Source of the DNA: Escallonia rubra
Lineage: Eukaryota > Streptophyta > Magnoliopsida > Escalloniales > Escalloniaceae
Reading direction: 5' to 3'
DNA length: 64,000 nucleotides
NCBI GenBank assembly: GCA_033065855.1
Contig: JAVXUO010000541.1
Coordinates: forward strand, 1-64,000
Position 1 is the stretch's first letter, and the number at the start of each line of letters is the position of its first letter. The notes beneath the pieces were generated by a model that ran no database searches, had not been told where the DNA came from, and worked only from the letters and a program-made list of their open reading frames with translations. Shown here piece by piece: positions 48,850 through 61,018 of this stretch. The translations under genes were made by a program, and so were the position numbers.

Positions 48850-50289
48850 TAAAATTTCATTATAGTTTATATTGTAGGTGACTAGGTATTAGGGTGCATA
48901 AAATAATATTTTTCTAAAGTTTTGGGGCTAGATTGCAAATATGTTAAAATATTAGGGTTATCTAGCACTATTGAGGGAGAAGATTTAATCTGGACCATCC
49001 ATAAATCACGGATAGACGGTCAGATCGCGTTGGCAAGACAACTAATTTGCCTGGGGGGGGGGAGTGGATTGCGCGCGCGCGCGTGTGTATGTACATATAT
49101 ATATATATCTTTCTTTGCATAAAACCCCGTAAATTTGATCATGGATCTTATATTGTTGTTATAGAATGTATTAAGGTGTTAGAGAAATGAATTAGAGCTA
49201 AACAAATTGGAAAAAAACGAAGCAAAATGGGAGAAAACCCGGAAAAATGCCCGAATCTAGAAGAAGATGAACAGTAATCCACGCGCTGAGTGTTGGGGGG
49301 CGTGGGTGGTGCGTGGGGAGGCCTATGGCTACTTTTTTGGCCAATTTTTTTACAATCGCAATGGTGTTTCAGTTTTACAATTTCTGAGAAATTTTCAGAA
49401 TTTTCTAAAATCGTTTACTATTTTTCTATACTACGAAAGTTTGAAAATTCTAAAATCTATTTGAACTATTTAAAATGATTATTTAATTCTGCAAATTTTT
49501 TTGTTCAGTTTCTAAGATGTTCCAGTTCAAATTTCAGATTTTTAGAGGTGATTTGGTATGATTTCAGTATCGCATTGATTTGGACAAAATGAATTATTTA
49601 ATAATAGTGTTAATGATATTTTTGACCTGATTTAAGTTTCTATATATTTCTTACGTATTGTTAAGTTATTTTCAAAATTATAGGATTTTATTTTGACCTA
49701 GAAATATTAATGGCTATTTTTTGGCTTTTCTAGTATTTAAGGAAATTAATTTTAAGGAGGAACTATTTGAAAATTCAGATAATTAGTATTTTGATCTTAT
49801 ATGTTGTTTTAAGCTATAAAAGCGTTTTATGATATTTTTATTGGGAATTTTGAGGTGTGGTTAAGTCTTGGGTTGTGTTAGGGTTTATAACTAGTTTTGG
49901 CTGTCTATGCAAAGTTTATAACTAGTTTTGGCTGTCTATGCGAACGTTGCAGATTGGGTTATTCTGAGAATATGAATGAGCACCGTGCATGTAGTTAGTA
50001 TTGATCTTACTCTAATGTAGTTGAGACGGCATTCTGATATATGTATTGCCCCAACTTAGGTTACTCAGAGGACCTCTAATTTTTTTATTGATCGAGTGAT
50101 TAGCTAGCTTCAGACTAAGGTAAGGGATTTTTATCCGAACCAACTCCTTATAATTGATTTTGTATGCATTGTGATTTGTTATCGTTGTTCTTTGGACTCT
50201 GCCATGTTGAGATAAGCATGGATTTTGCCTTTAAAACCCTGCTTTGTGCTTAAGCATTTATTGAAAATCGTTATCGATCTCAGTATTTA
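48850..50289 (+). mobile_element. Gypsy-type LTR region (LTR-D), left part, fossil
   Basis: From about 49,560 it aligns with LTR-B: TATAAAAGCGTTTTATGAT near 49,815 against TATAAAAGTGTTTTATTAT near 8178, and GGTAAGGGATTTTTATCC at 50,119 against GGTAAGGGATTTCTATCC at 8442. The stretch 50,140-50,289 is nearly repeated at 63,835-64,000, so the LTR carries tandem units of about 200 bp and CACTA-2 inserted within them. It also holds a G-run and GC/GT/AT alternating tract at about 49,053-49,109. Boundaries on the left are approximate. It is old and broken. Confidence 0.5.
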
Positions 50290-51073
50290 CACTATAAGAA
50301 AAATGACTTTTAGCGACTGGCAATTATGTTGCAAAAAGCCCAATATCCGTCGCAAAATACTTTTAGCAACGGACACATCGTCGGTAAAAGTCTGTTGCCT
50401 ACAACATCATCTCTAAAGTTCTACGATGGAATTTTGACATCTGTCGCCTAAAGTCGACCTTGAATGACGGACGCATATTATGTCGCTAATTGTATTTTTC
50501 ATATTTTAATTTATTTTCTTTTTTCATAAATAATTTAGTGCGTCAAATATTTAGCGACGGAAGAATGCGTTGTCAAAAGTTTTGACCTAATATTTTTTTA
50601 ATTTAACGATGGGTTTTCTGTCACTAAAAGTCTGTCACTTAAAGTTTCAGCGATGGAACTTGCGTCGCTAAAGAATCGTTTATTCTAGTGAGACTTTTTA
50701 GCGACGGAAGAAAATTCGTCGCTAAAAGTCAATTTAATTTTTTAAAATATATTTTTTATTTTTTTAATAACCAAACTTGTAATTACAAATTCTCAACAAA
50801 TATTCTCAATCCAGCAAATATTTCTCAATGCACATTAGGGTTAAATAATTGCTCATCAAGCAGCAATTATTTAACCCTAAAACAGACACAACACATGTAT
50901 AAAGAATGAATTTTATACTAATAAAAAAATAAAATGTATTCAAAGTTCAGGAGGGCAAGGGAGCGGGGGACAATAGAGTAGGGGAGATGAGGGGAGTACA
51001 AGTCGGGGGGGAGGGGGTCACGCACAGGAGCGGGATACAAACATCTAGGAGGCTGGGGAAGGATTGATTAGGG

Positions 51074-53289
51074 GTCGGCGAGTCCCGGATCTGGATCCTG
51101 TTGATCATCCTCGTCCACGGGGGCACTGTGAGGTAGATCCGGCTCAGCATGTCCATCAGCGGTGCGGCACGGAGGCATTAATCTTGATAGCAATCGTGTC
51201 TACTCAATGCATATTGTAACGACCCGGTCTACGGCCCCACCACAGGGCATTGCCTCCCTCAAAAGGGTAGCCAAGTAGGTACTTATGAGTTCATAGGCAG
51301 GGTCTTATAAGGCCAATCGCAAATTCTCCCATAACCGATGTGGGAAATTACAATCTCCCCATCTTATTCCTTAGCGTCCTCGCTAAGGCAATCGATCACA
51401 CATAGCACATAATCTTCCTCTCTAGCCAATGTGGGATATACCCAGCTCACCCTTCGTTGCCACGACCATCCTCTTGATGTGGGATATACCTGGGTTTGCC
51501 TTCGTTTCCCTCAACCATCAGTAACCCGACTGGACAGCCCAGCTTTCGAGAGTCAGCTCTGATACCATATGTAACGACCCGGCCTACGGCCCCACCATAG
51601 GGCATTGCCTCCCTCAAAAGGGCTAGCCAAGTAGGTACTTATGAGTTCATAGGCATGGTCTTATAAGGACAATCGCAAACTCTCCCACAACCGATGTGTG
51701 ATATTACATATATAATGGTTGTACTTGGTTATTCGCTGCGATCATCCTAAACACCTCCGTAGCAATGCGACGGATCTCGTCCTCTTGTAATGATAGTCAC
51801 CCCACGGTTGATGTCTGGGTTTGTGAAGGGGCAGCGGGGGGTGGGACACTCCTATCAATGCATGTGGAGTCGTACCGGGGAGGCCATGTACGTGGCCGTT
51901 CGGCCTATTGACGCCCCCGGTGTATCCAGCCATCGCTTCAATCCCTCAGTACTCATGCCCATACTGGTGGACGCTAATGGCTGTATGGACTGCTACCCAG
52001 ACCCCATGATCTGTCCGTATGAGGCCTGCAAAATAGTGATTTACATTCAAAACTTTAAGGCAACAAACATCGAATACAAAGGAAAACATTTATCAAACTA
52101 AACAAATTAATTCAAAACTTACAACGATCAGTCGGGAAAAATCTGAAACATAGTCCCCCACCTAGTGTTAATCGTCCTTATTCTTCTTCATCATGTGCAT
52201 CTAAGTGTACGTCAGAGCACAGACCTCATCTGGTGCCAGGTTCGGGTGTTGAATCACATTCTTGTATCGGAAGATATCGTGAGCCACCGACCCCCCCGGG
52301 TGTGTGTGGGATTTTTTTGCATGTCTATTCTCACTCCGACTCTTACTCTTGGCCTCCCAGGATGTATCAGTCCTCCACTTATCAACCATCTCTCCCCATA
52401 CAGCTTGAGATATCCAATGAGGGGGAATTCCACTCCTCCATCGGGGCACTCTCGGGCATCGTCTTCCTTGCCCGCTCCCGTGCGTCGTGCAGCCATCGTC
52501 GGTAATTTTTGCTAATGTAGGCCAAAAAAGCCTGCTGCTCAGGCGACCCAAACTCGAACCCCTCCTGCAATGCATCCAATTACACAATCAATACGATTAA
52601 TTTAAAATTAAGTTCTAATTAAACAAATAATGACTGACACAAACGGCTAAAAGCCACAACAGCCACTCCTCCCATAAGGACTCACTTGTTGCGACATCCC
52701 AGTCCTTCCAATATAGCCATGGCGCAAAGAATTGGCCCTTCACAAGGACGCCGATCTTGGTCTTCATCGGAGTCTCCAAGATCTTGATAAAGAAACAACC
52801 ATTGAAAACATTAAATAAGTGGACAGTAATAAATATCAGAATTGAAGATCATAAGTACTGCATTATGTAATGTTTTTACTTACTGGCCCTCCTGGGTGAG
52901 AGTAACTCTCTGTTTACGCTGGGGGTCAATGCGCACCCCGCGTGTCGGTCCACGGCCTCGTCGAGATCCTGCAAAACACCAACATTAATACAAATCAAAT
53001 ATAATTTAAATACCCGTCTAGCATTATGACCAAACGCCGCTGTCAAATATACCTAAGGTAGAACCAACAGAAGAAGGAGAACCATCGGCTGAGACTGGGA
53101 CTGGGGTTGGGGCAGGGGTAGCGGTTGTGACTGGGGCTACGTCCCGCGACTGGGAGTAGGACTGGGCCCCGCCTGCTGGATGTGGGCATTATGTGCCTCG
53201 TCATCAACAGGAAATGATGAGGAGGGAAACACCAGGATTGACGTAACTTGGGGTCCATCGCGACCATGGATGGCCCGTAATCTATCCAT
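51074..53289 (-). pseudogene. CACTA second gene (Transposase_24-like)
   Basis: The minus strand starts ATG at 53,289 with MDRLRAIHGRDGPQV and a Pro/Gln-rich stretch. Exon pieces follow: RGRGPTRGVRIDPQ (about 52,925-52,965, followed by a GTAAGT donor), a WLYWKDWD piece (about 52,700-52,790), an exon after TTGCAG at about 52,566 with EGFEFGSPEQQAFLAYISKN, and a block with SENRHAKKSHTHPGGSV (about 52,200-52,400). This is the Transposase_24 (plant En/Spm, Ptta-like) pattern, thought to supply a DNA-binding partner for the transposase. The C-terminal part (about 51,720-51,930 and 51,075-51,180) is split by the TRIM. Small shifts are present. CACTA-1 keeps only its start. Confidence 0.6.
51215..51708 (-). 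mobile_element. TRIM retroelement (miniature LTR element), fossil
   Basis: Two direct repeats of 138-139 bp (51,215-51,352 and 51,570-51,708) each run TGTAACGACCCGG to ATTACA on plus. They are about 94 % identical, which suggests moderate age. The internal region is only 217 bp. A tRNA-Met primer site (complement at 51,556-51,567) lies two bases from the right repeat, so the element reads on the minus strand. There is no coding sequence, as usual for TRIMs. Flanking bases CATAT and TATAT are a slightly decayed 5-bp duplication. It sits inside the second gene of CACTA-2 and is younger than it. Structurally it looks whole. Confidence 0.88.
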
Positions 53290-54629
53290 GTCTGACTTCG
53301 TGTACAACAAGTCCAAAATAAAAAAATTAACACATACAAATCAATGTAAAATCCACACCATGTTACGACACTATATAAATGAACCAAGTATATATATGAA
53401 CCAAGTATAAAAATACTATATGAACCGATTACTAAAAGAATGCATGTTACAACAGTACAAGTCAATCATCTTCATTTTGGGAATCATCGACGTCATCATC
53501 GTCGAACTCGTCATCCTTTTCTTCCTGGGACTCGTCGTCCTCTTCATCGATTAATTCTTCCTCTTCATTAGTAGACTTAGCCTCGTCATCTTCAACACTT
53601 TCTACGTCTTCCGCATCATCATCTACAACTTATTCTCCTACATCAATTGTTGGTTGAAGAGGGAGATCATCCTCCTCGTTGTCCACCTCAACAGGTGCTT
53701 GGTCAGCTTGAAATGTGTCTACCTCACTGTCATATGCCACGGGCAATTTCATGGAATTGATAACTGTATACCAATGAGATTTGGGATTTGCGATGTCCTC
53801 CGCGTAAAAGACTTGTGCAGCTTGACTAGCAAACACAAACGACTCGTCTGATGCAAGTCTTGACTTAACATTGACATCTATAATTCCCTGCGAGCTAACA
53901 CGGATTCCTCTACTGCATGTGGTATCAAACCATGTACACTTGAACATTACCAGGCGGTTTTTGGAACCCAAATATGTTAGCTCAACAATCTCATCCAGCT
54001 TTCCATAAAAGTCAACTTCAAGAAAAATCACCTATGCTGGCGGTTAGAAAACGCAGCCGTAAACCAAAAAACCGCCGGCATAGGTTTAGCCGGCATGAGG
54101 GCAGCGATGCCTTTAGTCGCGTTGCACTAGACATATGTCGACGGTCATACGGGTCTATACCGACGGTCCAACGCCGGCATATCTCCTCCATTATCCGCCC
54201 TCTAATGCTGCTTTTACCGGCGTTGGCTATCTAAGTCGGCGGTCATTGGCGCCGCCGTAGCTAAATATTTTTAATGTAAAACATAAATTAGAAGATTATA
54301 GGCAACGACACTGACCGCTGCTATAGGTTTTTTCGGATTTTTAATTGCTTAAATAAATAGACTTATGGCGACGACACTGACCGCCTGTACATGTTATTAA
54401 TTATGTGAATAAAAAGATTTTAGTGGCGGCGACACCGATTGCCTATATAGGTAATTATATTAGTTCTTTACAATTTGCATAAAACAAGGGCTACGCAAAA
54501 CCAAGATCAAAGTAAAAGAATAAACCACCCTCATCAACCATTAACAAAATGATCAATATCCATGATTCATAATTCAAGAAATCTAATACGTCTTGTTAAA
54601 ATGCATCATAGACTATCATACAACTCCAA

Positions 54630-55205
54630 TTTGTTTATGAAAACCATCATTAACCCTGTAGAAGTGTCTAACACTAGACAAATCCCATGCATTGACAAAA
54701 TTATCAAGATCTTGCACATCAGCAATGTTAACTCCTAACTCTAGAATCTCTAGGTCCGTTTGCATTCACATCCATGACAAAATAAATAAATAAGTAAATG
54801 TTCATCATACATGCAACAACACCAAACTGCTTTAACACTGTTCAGACTCTTTTCTAGTAGAGTGAATTTAATTGACAAAATAATGCCTGTTGGAGTTTTT
54901 ATATCTCATCCTACAAGCTCAAGTTAAATCAGTTGCATAAACACAAACATGTCCTCCTAAGCATGTCTAGAAAAAAAATCAGATGCAAATAACAAAGGAT
55001 CATGAGCTAAGCCCAAAACAATATCAGGTTAAACAGAAAATTGTAAACATCTGAGGCTGAAAGATGTTAACTGATTGCCCTAGTGGTTTCCACGTGCGTA
55101 AGGATGCTTAGAAGGAAGAAGCCAACCGTCTCTGGAACAAGGCTCCCAATCTAAACTCCCTTGGTGCAATCCTCTTCTTGAAGGAACATGAGTCATGTTC
55201 ATTGG
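54630..55205 (-). pseudogene. Possible captured host exons in CACTA-3
   Basis: Two minus-strand stretches look like protein although short. One (about 54,620-54,765) reads MQTDLEILELGVNIADVQD, continuing through NFVNAWDLSSVRHFYR. The other (about 55,080-55,205) includes RGLHQGSLDWEPCSRDGW and LLPSKHPYARGNH. They lie in gene order on one strand, as exons would. Neither matches a family I recognise, nor the usual CACTA proteins. Gene capture by non-autonomous CACTA elements is known; here it is inference from composition, and chance frames remain possible. Confidence 0.3.
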
Positions 55206-55387
55206 ATTAAACGATCAAGAAATCAAATCTATGATGCAAATTTTAGTACATTCTAAAGTCATGTCCTCTTCCAGCTGCACGTAGTCACAACCTCATTACT
55301 ATGCACTCAATCTCCATTGCACCTTCTTCTAAACCACCACTCATCCATAACAAACTAATACACTTTTATACAACTTCCACCTACTTA

Positions 55388-56027
55388 GGCTAGGTTTGAC
55401 AAATTTTTTTTCCAGTTTTTAAAAACTGAAAAAAAAGAGCGTTTGGTAACCATTTTTTTCAGTTTAAAAACCAGTTTTTAAACTGAAAAGTAAAAGAAAA
55501 AACTCCAGAAACTGATTTTTTTTTCACTTTTGGTTTTCTTTTCTTAGACCACCACCACCACCCTCCCACCGAGACTAAGCCACCTCCGGCCGCCGGCGAT
55601 CACCGCCGGAGACTACCGGCAGCCACCTCCGGCCGCCGGCGACCACTGGCAGCCACCTCCGGCCGCCGGCGACCACCGCCGGAGACTGCCGGCTGCCACC
55701 TCCGGCCGCCACCTCCGGCCGCCGGCCACCACCGCCGGCGACCACCGGCAGCCACCTCCGGCCGCTGGCCACCACCACCACCACCGGCCACCACCACTAC
55801 ACCCCACCACCGGCCACCACCACTACACCCCACCACCGCCACCGCAAACCACAAAAAAAAAAAAATCAAAAAAAAAACAGATACCAAACATAAAAAAAAA
55901 AAACCTAAAAAAAAAATGGATTATCAAACACCCACTTGTTTTTATATAAAAAAAAAATTAAACTGCTCTTTAAAAAACTGCTCTTTAAAAACTGAAAACC
56001 AAAAAAAAAATTTTGTCAAACGAACCC
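55388..56027. mobile_element. Harbinger-type MITE nested in CACTA-3
   Basis: The left end GGCTAGGTTTGACAAA and the right end, reverse complement GGGTTCGTTTGACAAA, are imperfect inverted repeats. TTA flanks both sides (55,385-55,387 and 56,028-56,030). Poly-A/T rich arms with repeated CAGTTTTTAAA blocks surround a very GC-rich core. It is 640 bp and non-coding. The TTA duplication points to PIF/Harbinger; the superfamily is otherwise not proven. Confidence 0.7.
55565..55850. repeat. GC-rich minisatellite, GCCACCTCCGGCCGCCGGCG unit
   Basis: About eight imperfect units of 20-35 bp (GCCACCTCCGGCCGCCGGC with GACCACCGCCGGAGACT-like spacers), then CCACCACCGGCCACCACCAC triplet-like tracts. The minus-strand frames of G, R, W and V across it are repeat artefacts. 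Such GC-rich DNA inside an AT-rich MITE is out of place. Confidence 0.85.
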
Positions 56028-59000
56028 TTAATATACACAAATTACATAGCAACAACAAGTCATTTGCACGGCCAAACTGAAAAGTCCAACAATCAGCTAT
56101 TTCCTGGTATTAATTTTAACTTGTCAAGAGAAAATTAATGAAAATCAATAATTCAATCACTAGAGTAAATGCCTTCCACCAAATTGACCAACCAAACGCC
56201 TTCCACCATTTCAATATTACAACCAATTTTAATAGTAGTAGTATCATGTAAAGGGCAAAGCATATTATATGAGAAAAAGGGCAAAGCATGTGGGAAAAAG
56301 GCAATGTATGTTACAACACCACCAGCACAACCTTACTCCATAACACAGGAAGATAGACAAATAATAGAAGCGGATACATAGGGATGAACTCAAGGTCATC
56401 CTGTCTACAATCACTATGTATATACATGCATATAGAAACATCCGTAATTTGTTTCGCAAATAAAACTTCTTTCAACTGGATGACAATAAGTTATGCATGT
56501 GTACTCAGTTTAATAAACTTACATGGGATGGGTGTAACAACTAGTTGTGTTAATTGAGTTTCCCACGGTCCTTTTTCATATATTCTCATTTGGGATCATG
56601 ATCATTCTTCAACTTAACACCAGTACTAGTACGATACAATTTGAAAGTGGGGGGAAACAATTATCATGTCCACAAAAATTGCATAGCAACCTTGATATCA
56701 TAACACGCTTGAACTCATTATCTATTTGAAACACAGTTAAACAAAAATCGTACTAGGATAGCTGCATCATGCCATCATCATTCCAACCAATCAGTTTGAA
56801 CACTGTATATGGAGATTGCACTGATTAAAAAACAAAAAGAAATAAATTGGACGTAAAATAATAAACATTCTAAGTTCAAAATTTCTAACATAGAGATATT
56901 AGAGGTTTGATTTCCCCTTCCCTACTTCTTCTTCTATTTAAATCCCATCCCCAGCCCCTTCACCTCCCCCCACCCAAAAGTACCTAAAAAGAAAAAGGAA
57001 CGAAGCTCACACATAAATCGTCCATTTTAAAGTTCCCTTTTCACCACCAGTCAATATGGGTAGCATTTTTAACAACAACGGTCGAAAAAGCGAGAGGCGA
57101 TGCCTCACCGCCGGTGCTGCGACAGTGAGAGGCGCTGCCTTCACCGGCAACAACCCAACAAATCCCACATGTTAATTTGAAGATAGAAATCAGAATTTAC
57201 AAACTTTTATAAACATCAAAAGACAATTTAGAATAGAAACAATCAATTACTACTTAATCATTGTTTGGGTGAAAGAAACAGTTATCGGATTAGGTAAATT
57301 TTAAAGTTGTTCTATCCTACAAAAAATTGAAGAATCGTTAGAGATAAGAGTTGAGATTTCAAATCTGGAAATCGAATGAGAAGAGGGATTGAGCAAAAAG
57401 GATGGATTCAGTAAGAAAAGAGAATGGACAAGAGAGAGAGAGAGAGACGAACCTCAAGTCCAGTGTGTTTAGAGGAAGAAAAAATAAAGAGAAATGAAAA
57501 AGAAGAGAGGAAAAATGGGATATAAACAAGCATGTTCTATCTCAACGATCAATATGTTGACAAAAACACATAAACTGTCGGCATAGGATACCTTTGGCCG
57601 CTAAAGTTTGGCGCTCATATTTTGAGATAAAAATATGGCCAATGGCAGTGCTGAAGATGTGACTGTCGGCTAAGCCCACCGTTGTAGACCCTATGGAAAC
57701 GGTCATCATGGAGGCGCCGGCGTAGCCCATCTACAACAACACTTCCGTGTGGCCGCCGACATAGGGCGTCGCGACATATCAGTTCTTTTGTAGTGGTCCA
57801 TGCAATTCTCATCATAATTTTTGCCTTTGACCAAGACTCCATTGTTTTGGGTTTGTTTTGTCCGGTCATCATCTTTTACGTTAAACCTGAACCCATTGAT
57901 AATATAGCCTCCATGACAGGCTGCTTGTTTACTAGGGCCTTGAGCAAGTAATTTCAACAAGGAGGCTACTGGAGCATTGACCGACTGAACCTATTATATA
58001 AGACGATGAAAGTTAATAAACCACATATGGAGTGGCATATGAAACATAGTATATATTGGTTAAAGACTTACACGTCTTCTGAACCACTCTATAAATTGTG
58101 ATTTCTGATGAGATTCAAGTCCAGCAGGATCAGTGATTAAAGATTCCGCATCGAATTCACTGTAAATCGAGAGAGTTAACCCATTGATCACACATTTTCA
58201 ATTATGTACAGTAATTATCTGAAGTCAGAAACTACTCAACGAATGTTGAAACTTCATCACAACTTAGAATGTCATATATTGTTGCAGCACTATACTCTAC
58301 ATCCGTTAGCCAACGAGTATAGTTCGTCCGAACGGACTACCTGACTACCTGAATATTGGCGATTGCCATTCCAAATGTGTGCTGGCTTCGGGCTCATTTC
58401 GGCCTACTTGATTTAACCTTGTATCAACATCAGGCCTAAAATATTGGCTACATAAGTTTACAAGCTCTTCCATTACGTAAGCCTCAGCAATTGAGCCCCC
58501 AATACGAGCTTTATTACAGACTTTCTTCTTTAAATGGAACATGAACCTAGAAGTTTAACGAATAGATTTAGGTGGAATATCAATGAATCAGTGTGTTGTG
58601 CTACCTGTAAACGAACAACATAGAGTTAAAGTAATACCTCTCGAATGGATACATCCACCGATATTGCACAGGCCCACCCATCTTAGCTTCATACGCCAAG
58701 TGAACGGGCAAATGCTCCATTGAATCGAAGAATGGTGGTGGGAAGATTTTCTCGAGCTTGCATATGTTCAACACAATGTTCTTCTCAAGCACTTCCATGT
58801 TACGCACCCGGATTGTAGAAGAACATATATCCCAAGAGAAATTAGATAATTCAGTTAAAGTCTCGAATACAACCCTAGGCAATAATCCCCGAAAGGCAAT
58901 ATGAATAAATCTTTCCATAAATACGTCACAGTGGTGACTTTTCATCCCTTGGAACTTGCATTCCAATACATTGTAGCAACAAGATATGTTGGACGCATAC

Positions 59001-60877
59001 TGATTCGGAAGCTTCAAATTCTTAACCCACTGACAGACCTTATCCATATGTTTCTTGTCTAGACAGTAAGGTGCTTTCGAAAACAGCGTCCTCCCGTTGA
59101 TTGTCCGAGGATGCAGTTCACGGCGTACACCCAACTGTTGTAGATTATTTCTCGCTTTAAGGTGATCTTTCGATTTTCCCTTGACATTCATCACTTTGTT
59201 GAACACATTATTGAAAACATTCTTCTCAATGTGCATCACATCCATGTTGTTTCGGATAATGAGTGTCCTCAAGTAGGCTCACTCCCAGAAAATACTCTGT
59301 TTCCTCCAGTTGTGCTTTTTCCTGTATCCTGAAATCTTCTGATCCGGCACACCCTTGCCGTATGGTATGTCAGTATCAAGTGCTTCTAGGTGCGAGAGCA
59401 CTTCTTCACCAGATGGGTAGTCCAGTGTGACAACCTCACGCTCGATTGTCCCGTCGAATATATCATTCTGCCTACGGAACTGATGGTCTGGTGGGAAAAG
59501 CTTTCGGTAACATCCGAACAATGAGGGCTTCCCGCCGTGCTTTAACGTATGACCGGGATTCATGCCCATACATGCAGGGCATACTAACTTTCCATGTGTG
59601 CTCCACCTACACACCATTCCCAATGCGGGGAAATCATGTATAGTCCACATCAAAGCAGCCCTCATGTGAAAGTTCTGTTTGAGGGATGCATCATAAGTTT
59701 CGACTCCATGATCCCATAGCTATATGAGCTCATGAATCAACGGCCTCAAATACACATCTATATCTTTACTGGGACTCTTCGGCCCCAGAATAAGCAACGA
59801 CAAAAACATGTACGACTTCTTCATGCACATGCCTGGTGGAAGGTTGTACGGGACAATAATGACAGGCCATGTGAAGTAAGACGTGCTAGACTGCCCGAAA
59901 GGGTTGAACCCATCGGTTGCCAAACCAAGTCTAACATTCTGAACTTCCTGAGCAAAGCTTGGATGCCTACGATCAAAATCCTTCCACACATCTCCATCAG
60001 CTGGGTGTGTCAGCACATCGGCATCGTTGCCACGAGTCTCATAGTGAGCCATCATGTGTTCAACAGTATTGGAGGAGTAGTATATTCTCTAAAGCCTTAG
60101 GGTAACGGAAAAATATCACAATACCTTCCACAAAATATTTTTCTTCTTCCCTTTGTCCGGTTTATACCTCGAATGATCACATACTAAACACCGTGTCAAG
60201 TCTTTATTCTTTTTCCAGAACAATACACAGTCGTTATTGCTTGTATCTATCCGCTCATAGCTCAATCCAAGTTTCCTCATCATCTTCTTTGCATTATAGT
60301 ACGACGGGGGTAGCTTTTCACTCTCTGGAAAAATTTCTTTCATGAAAGTAACAAATTCATTAAATCCTTTCTCACTTAGCCCATGGTCCGATTTCAACTG
60401 TAAGAACCGACTAACTGTAGACAGCCGTGTGTGTTTCTGAATTCCATCCCACAATGGCTCCTTCATGTCTCTCAACAAATCATAAAAGTGATTAGCCCCC
60501 TCGTTCGGCTGCTGGGGACTATCATCGCCGCGGTAGTCACCCCATTCAACATTAGCATGCCCAGCATCCATAATCATATCTTGGTAATCATAATGTGCCT
60601 CCTCCCTAACGTCAGCTTGACTTGCCGGGTTGGATGACTATACTATTGTTTCCCCGTGCTGCGTCCACCTTGTGTATCCACCCATAAAATGTATCGGAGA
60701 AGATGTCATTTTAGCTTTATTCTCCTTTTCCAAAATAACAACTCACATATACCGCACGGATACCTTATCATCTCAGAGTCAACATGTGCATGATGCACGT
60801 AAGCGAACTCGAGAAATTCATTGATGGGATCTTCAAAATCATCATCATTTTTCCTCTTCTTCCAACTTCAATCGACC

Positions 60878-61018
60878 GACATGACGACTGAGATTACGTA
60901 CTATATACCACCTTAAATTAAAACCAATAATTAGGCAGGGTCTTCAATCACCCGACATGACGACTGAGATTACGTACTATATACCACCTTAAATTGAAAC
61001 CAATAATTAGGCAGGGTC
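60878..61018. repeat. 75-bp tandem duplication at the transposase 5' end
   Basis: CGACATGACGACTGAGATTA recurs at 60,878 and 60,953 with the following sequence up to AATTAGGCAGGGTC, so a 75-bp unit is present twice with few differences. CACTA-1 (18,938 onward) has a single copy, so the duplication arose in the CACTA-2 lineage. It places a second ATG upstream of the transposase start. Confidence 0.85.

Larger units (their letters stand above)
54014..57795. mobile_element. CACTA-3: non-autonomous CACTA nested in the transposase
   Basis: The left end AACTTCAAGAAAAATCACC differs at two of the first nine bases from CACTACAAG. The right end, reverse complement, is CACTACAAAAGAACTG at 57,795. GTC flanks both sides (54,011-54,013 and 57,796-57,798). 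Removing the element rejoins the host transposase reading frame, which proves the insertion. Subterminal words differ from CACTA-2: CCGGCATAGG, GTCGGCGGTCA and GGCGCCGGCG, so it is another family. It is 3.8 kb with no transposase, but holds possible captured coding pieces (54,640-55,205) and a MITE (55,388-56,027). Confidence 0.88.
53462..60882 (-). pseudogene. CACTA TNP2-type transposase, interrupted
   Basis: Minus strand, ATG at 60,882 (MSVDRS) to stop 53,462-53,464. Order of blocks: Transpos_assoc-like N-terminus (about 60,700-60,880); Transposase_21 with FNPFGQSSTSYFTWPVI, YNLPPGMCMKKSY and ALMWTIHDFPALG (about 59,300-60,100); MDVMHIEKNVFNNVFN (about 59,190-59,250); DUF4218 with MEHLPVHLAYEAKMGG and, after a probable intron at about 58,550-58,640, FHLKKKVCNKARIGGSI (58,345-58,560); DUF4216 with GGYIINGFRF (about 57,890) and FYGKLDEIVELTYLG (about 53,960-54,010); acidic Asp/Glu tail ending DDSQNEDD. 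The enzyme cuts and joins CACTA ends. Three or more stops or shifts break it upstream, and CACTA-3 splits DUF4216 at one Asp codon. It is better preserved than the CACTA-1 copy. Confidence 0.88.

Noticed and set aside
51215-51708. Cassandra-type TRIM with a 5S RNA promoter
   Set aside because: No 5S rRNA internal promoter boxes were seen in the 138-bp LTRs.
52201-52515. Several overlapping frames on both strands taken as separate genes
   Set aside because: The minus strand is the Transposase_24-like gene of CACTA-2; plus-strand frames are shadows.
53630-54031. Independent host gene of 133 codons
   Set aside because: It is the DUF4216 and acidic tail of the CACTA-2 transposase, opened at one end by the CACTA-3 insertion.
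55575-55887. Overlapping minus-strand frames rich in G, R, W and V
   Set aside because: They are translations of a GC-rich minisatellite inside a MITE.
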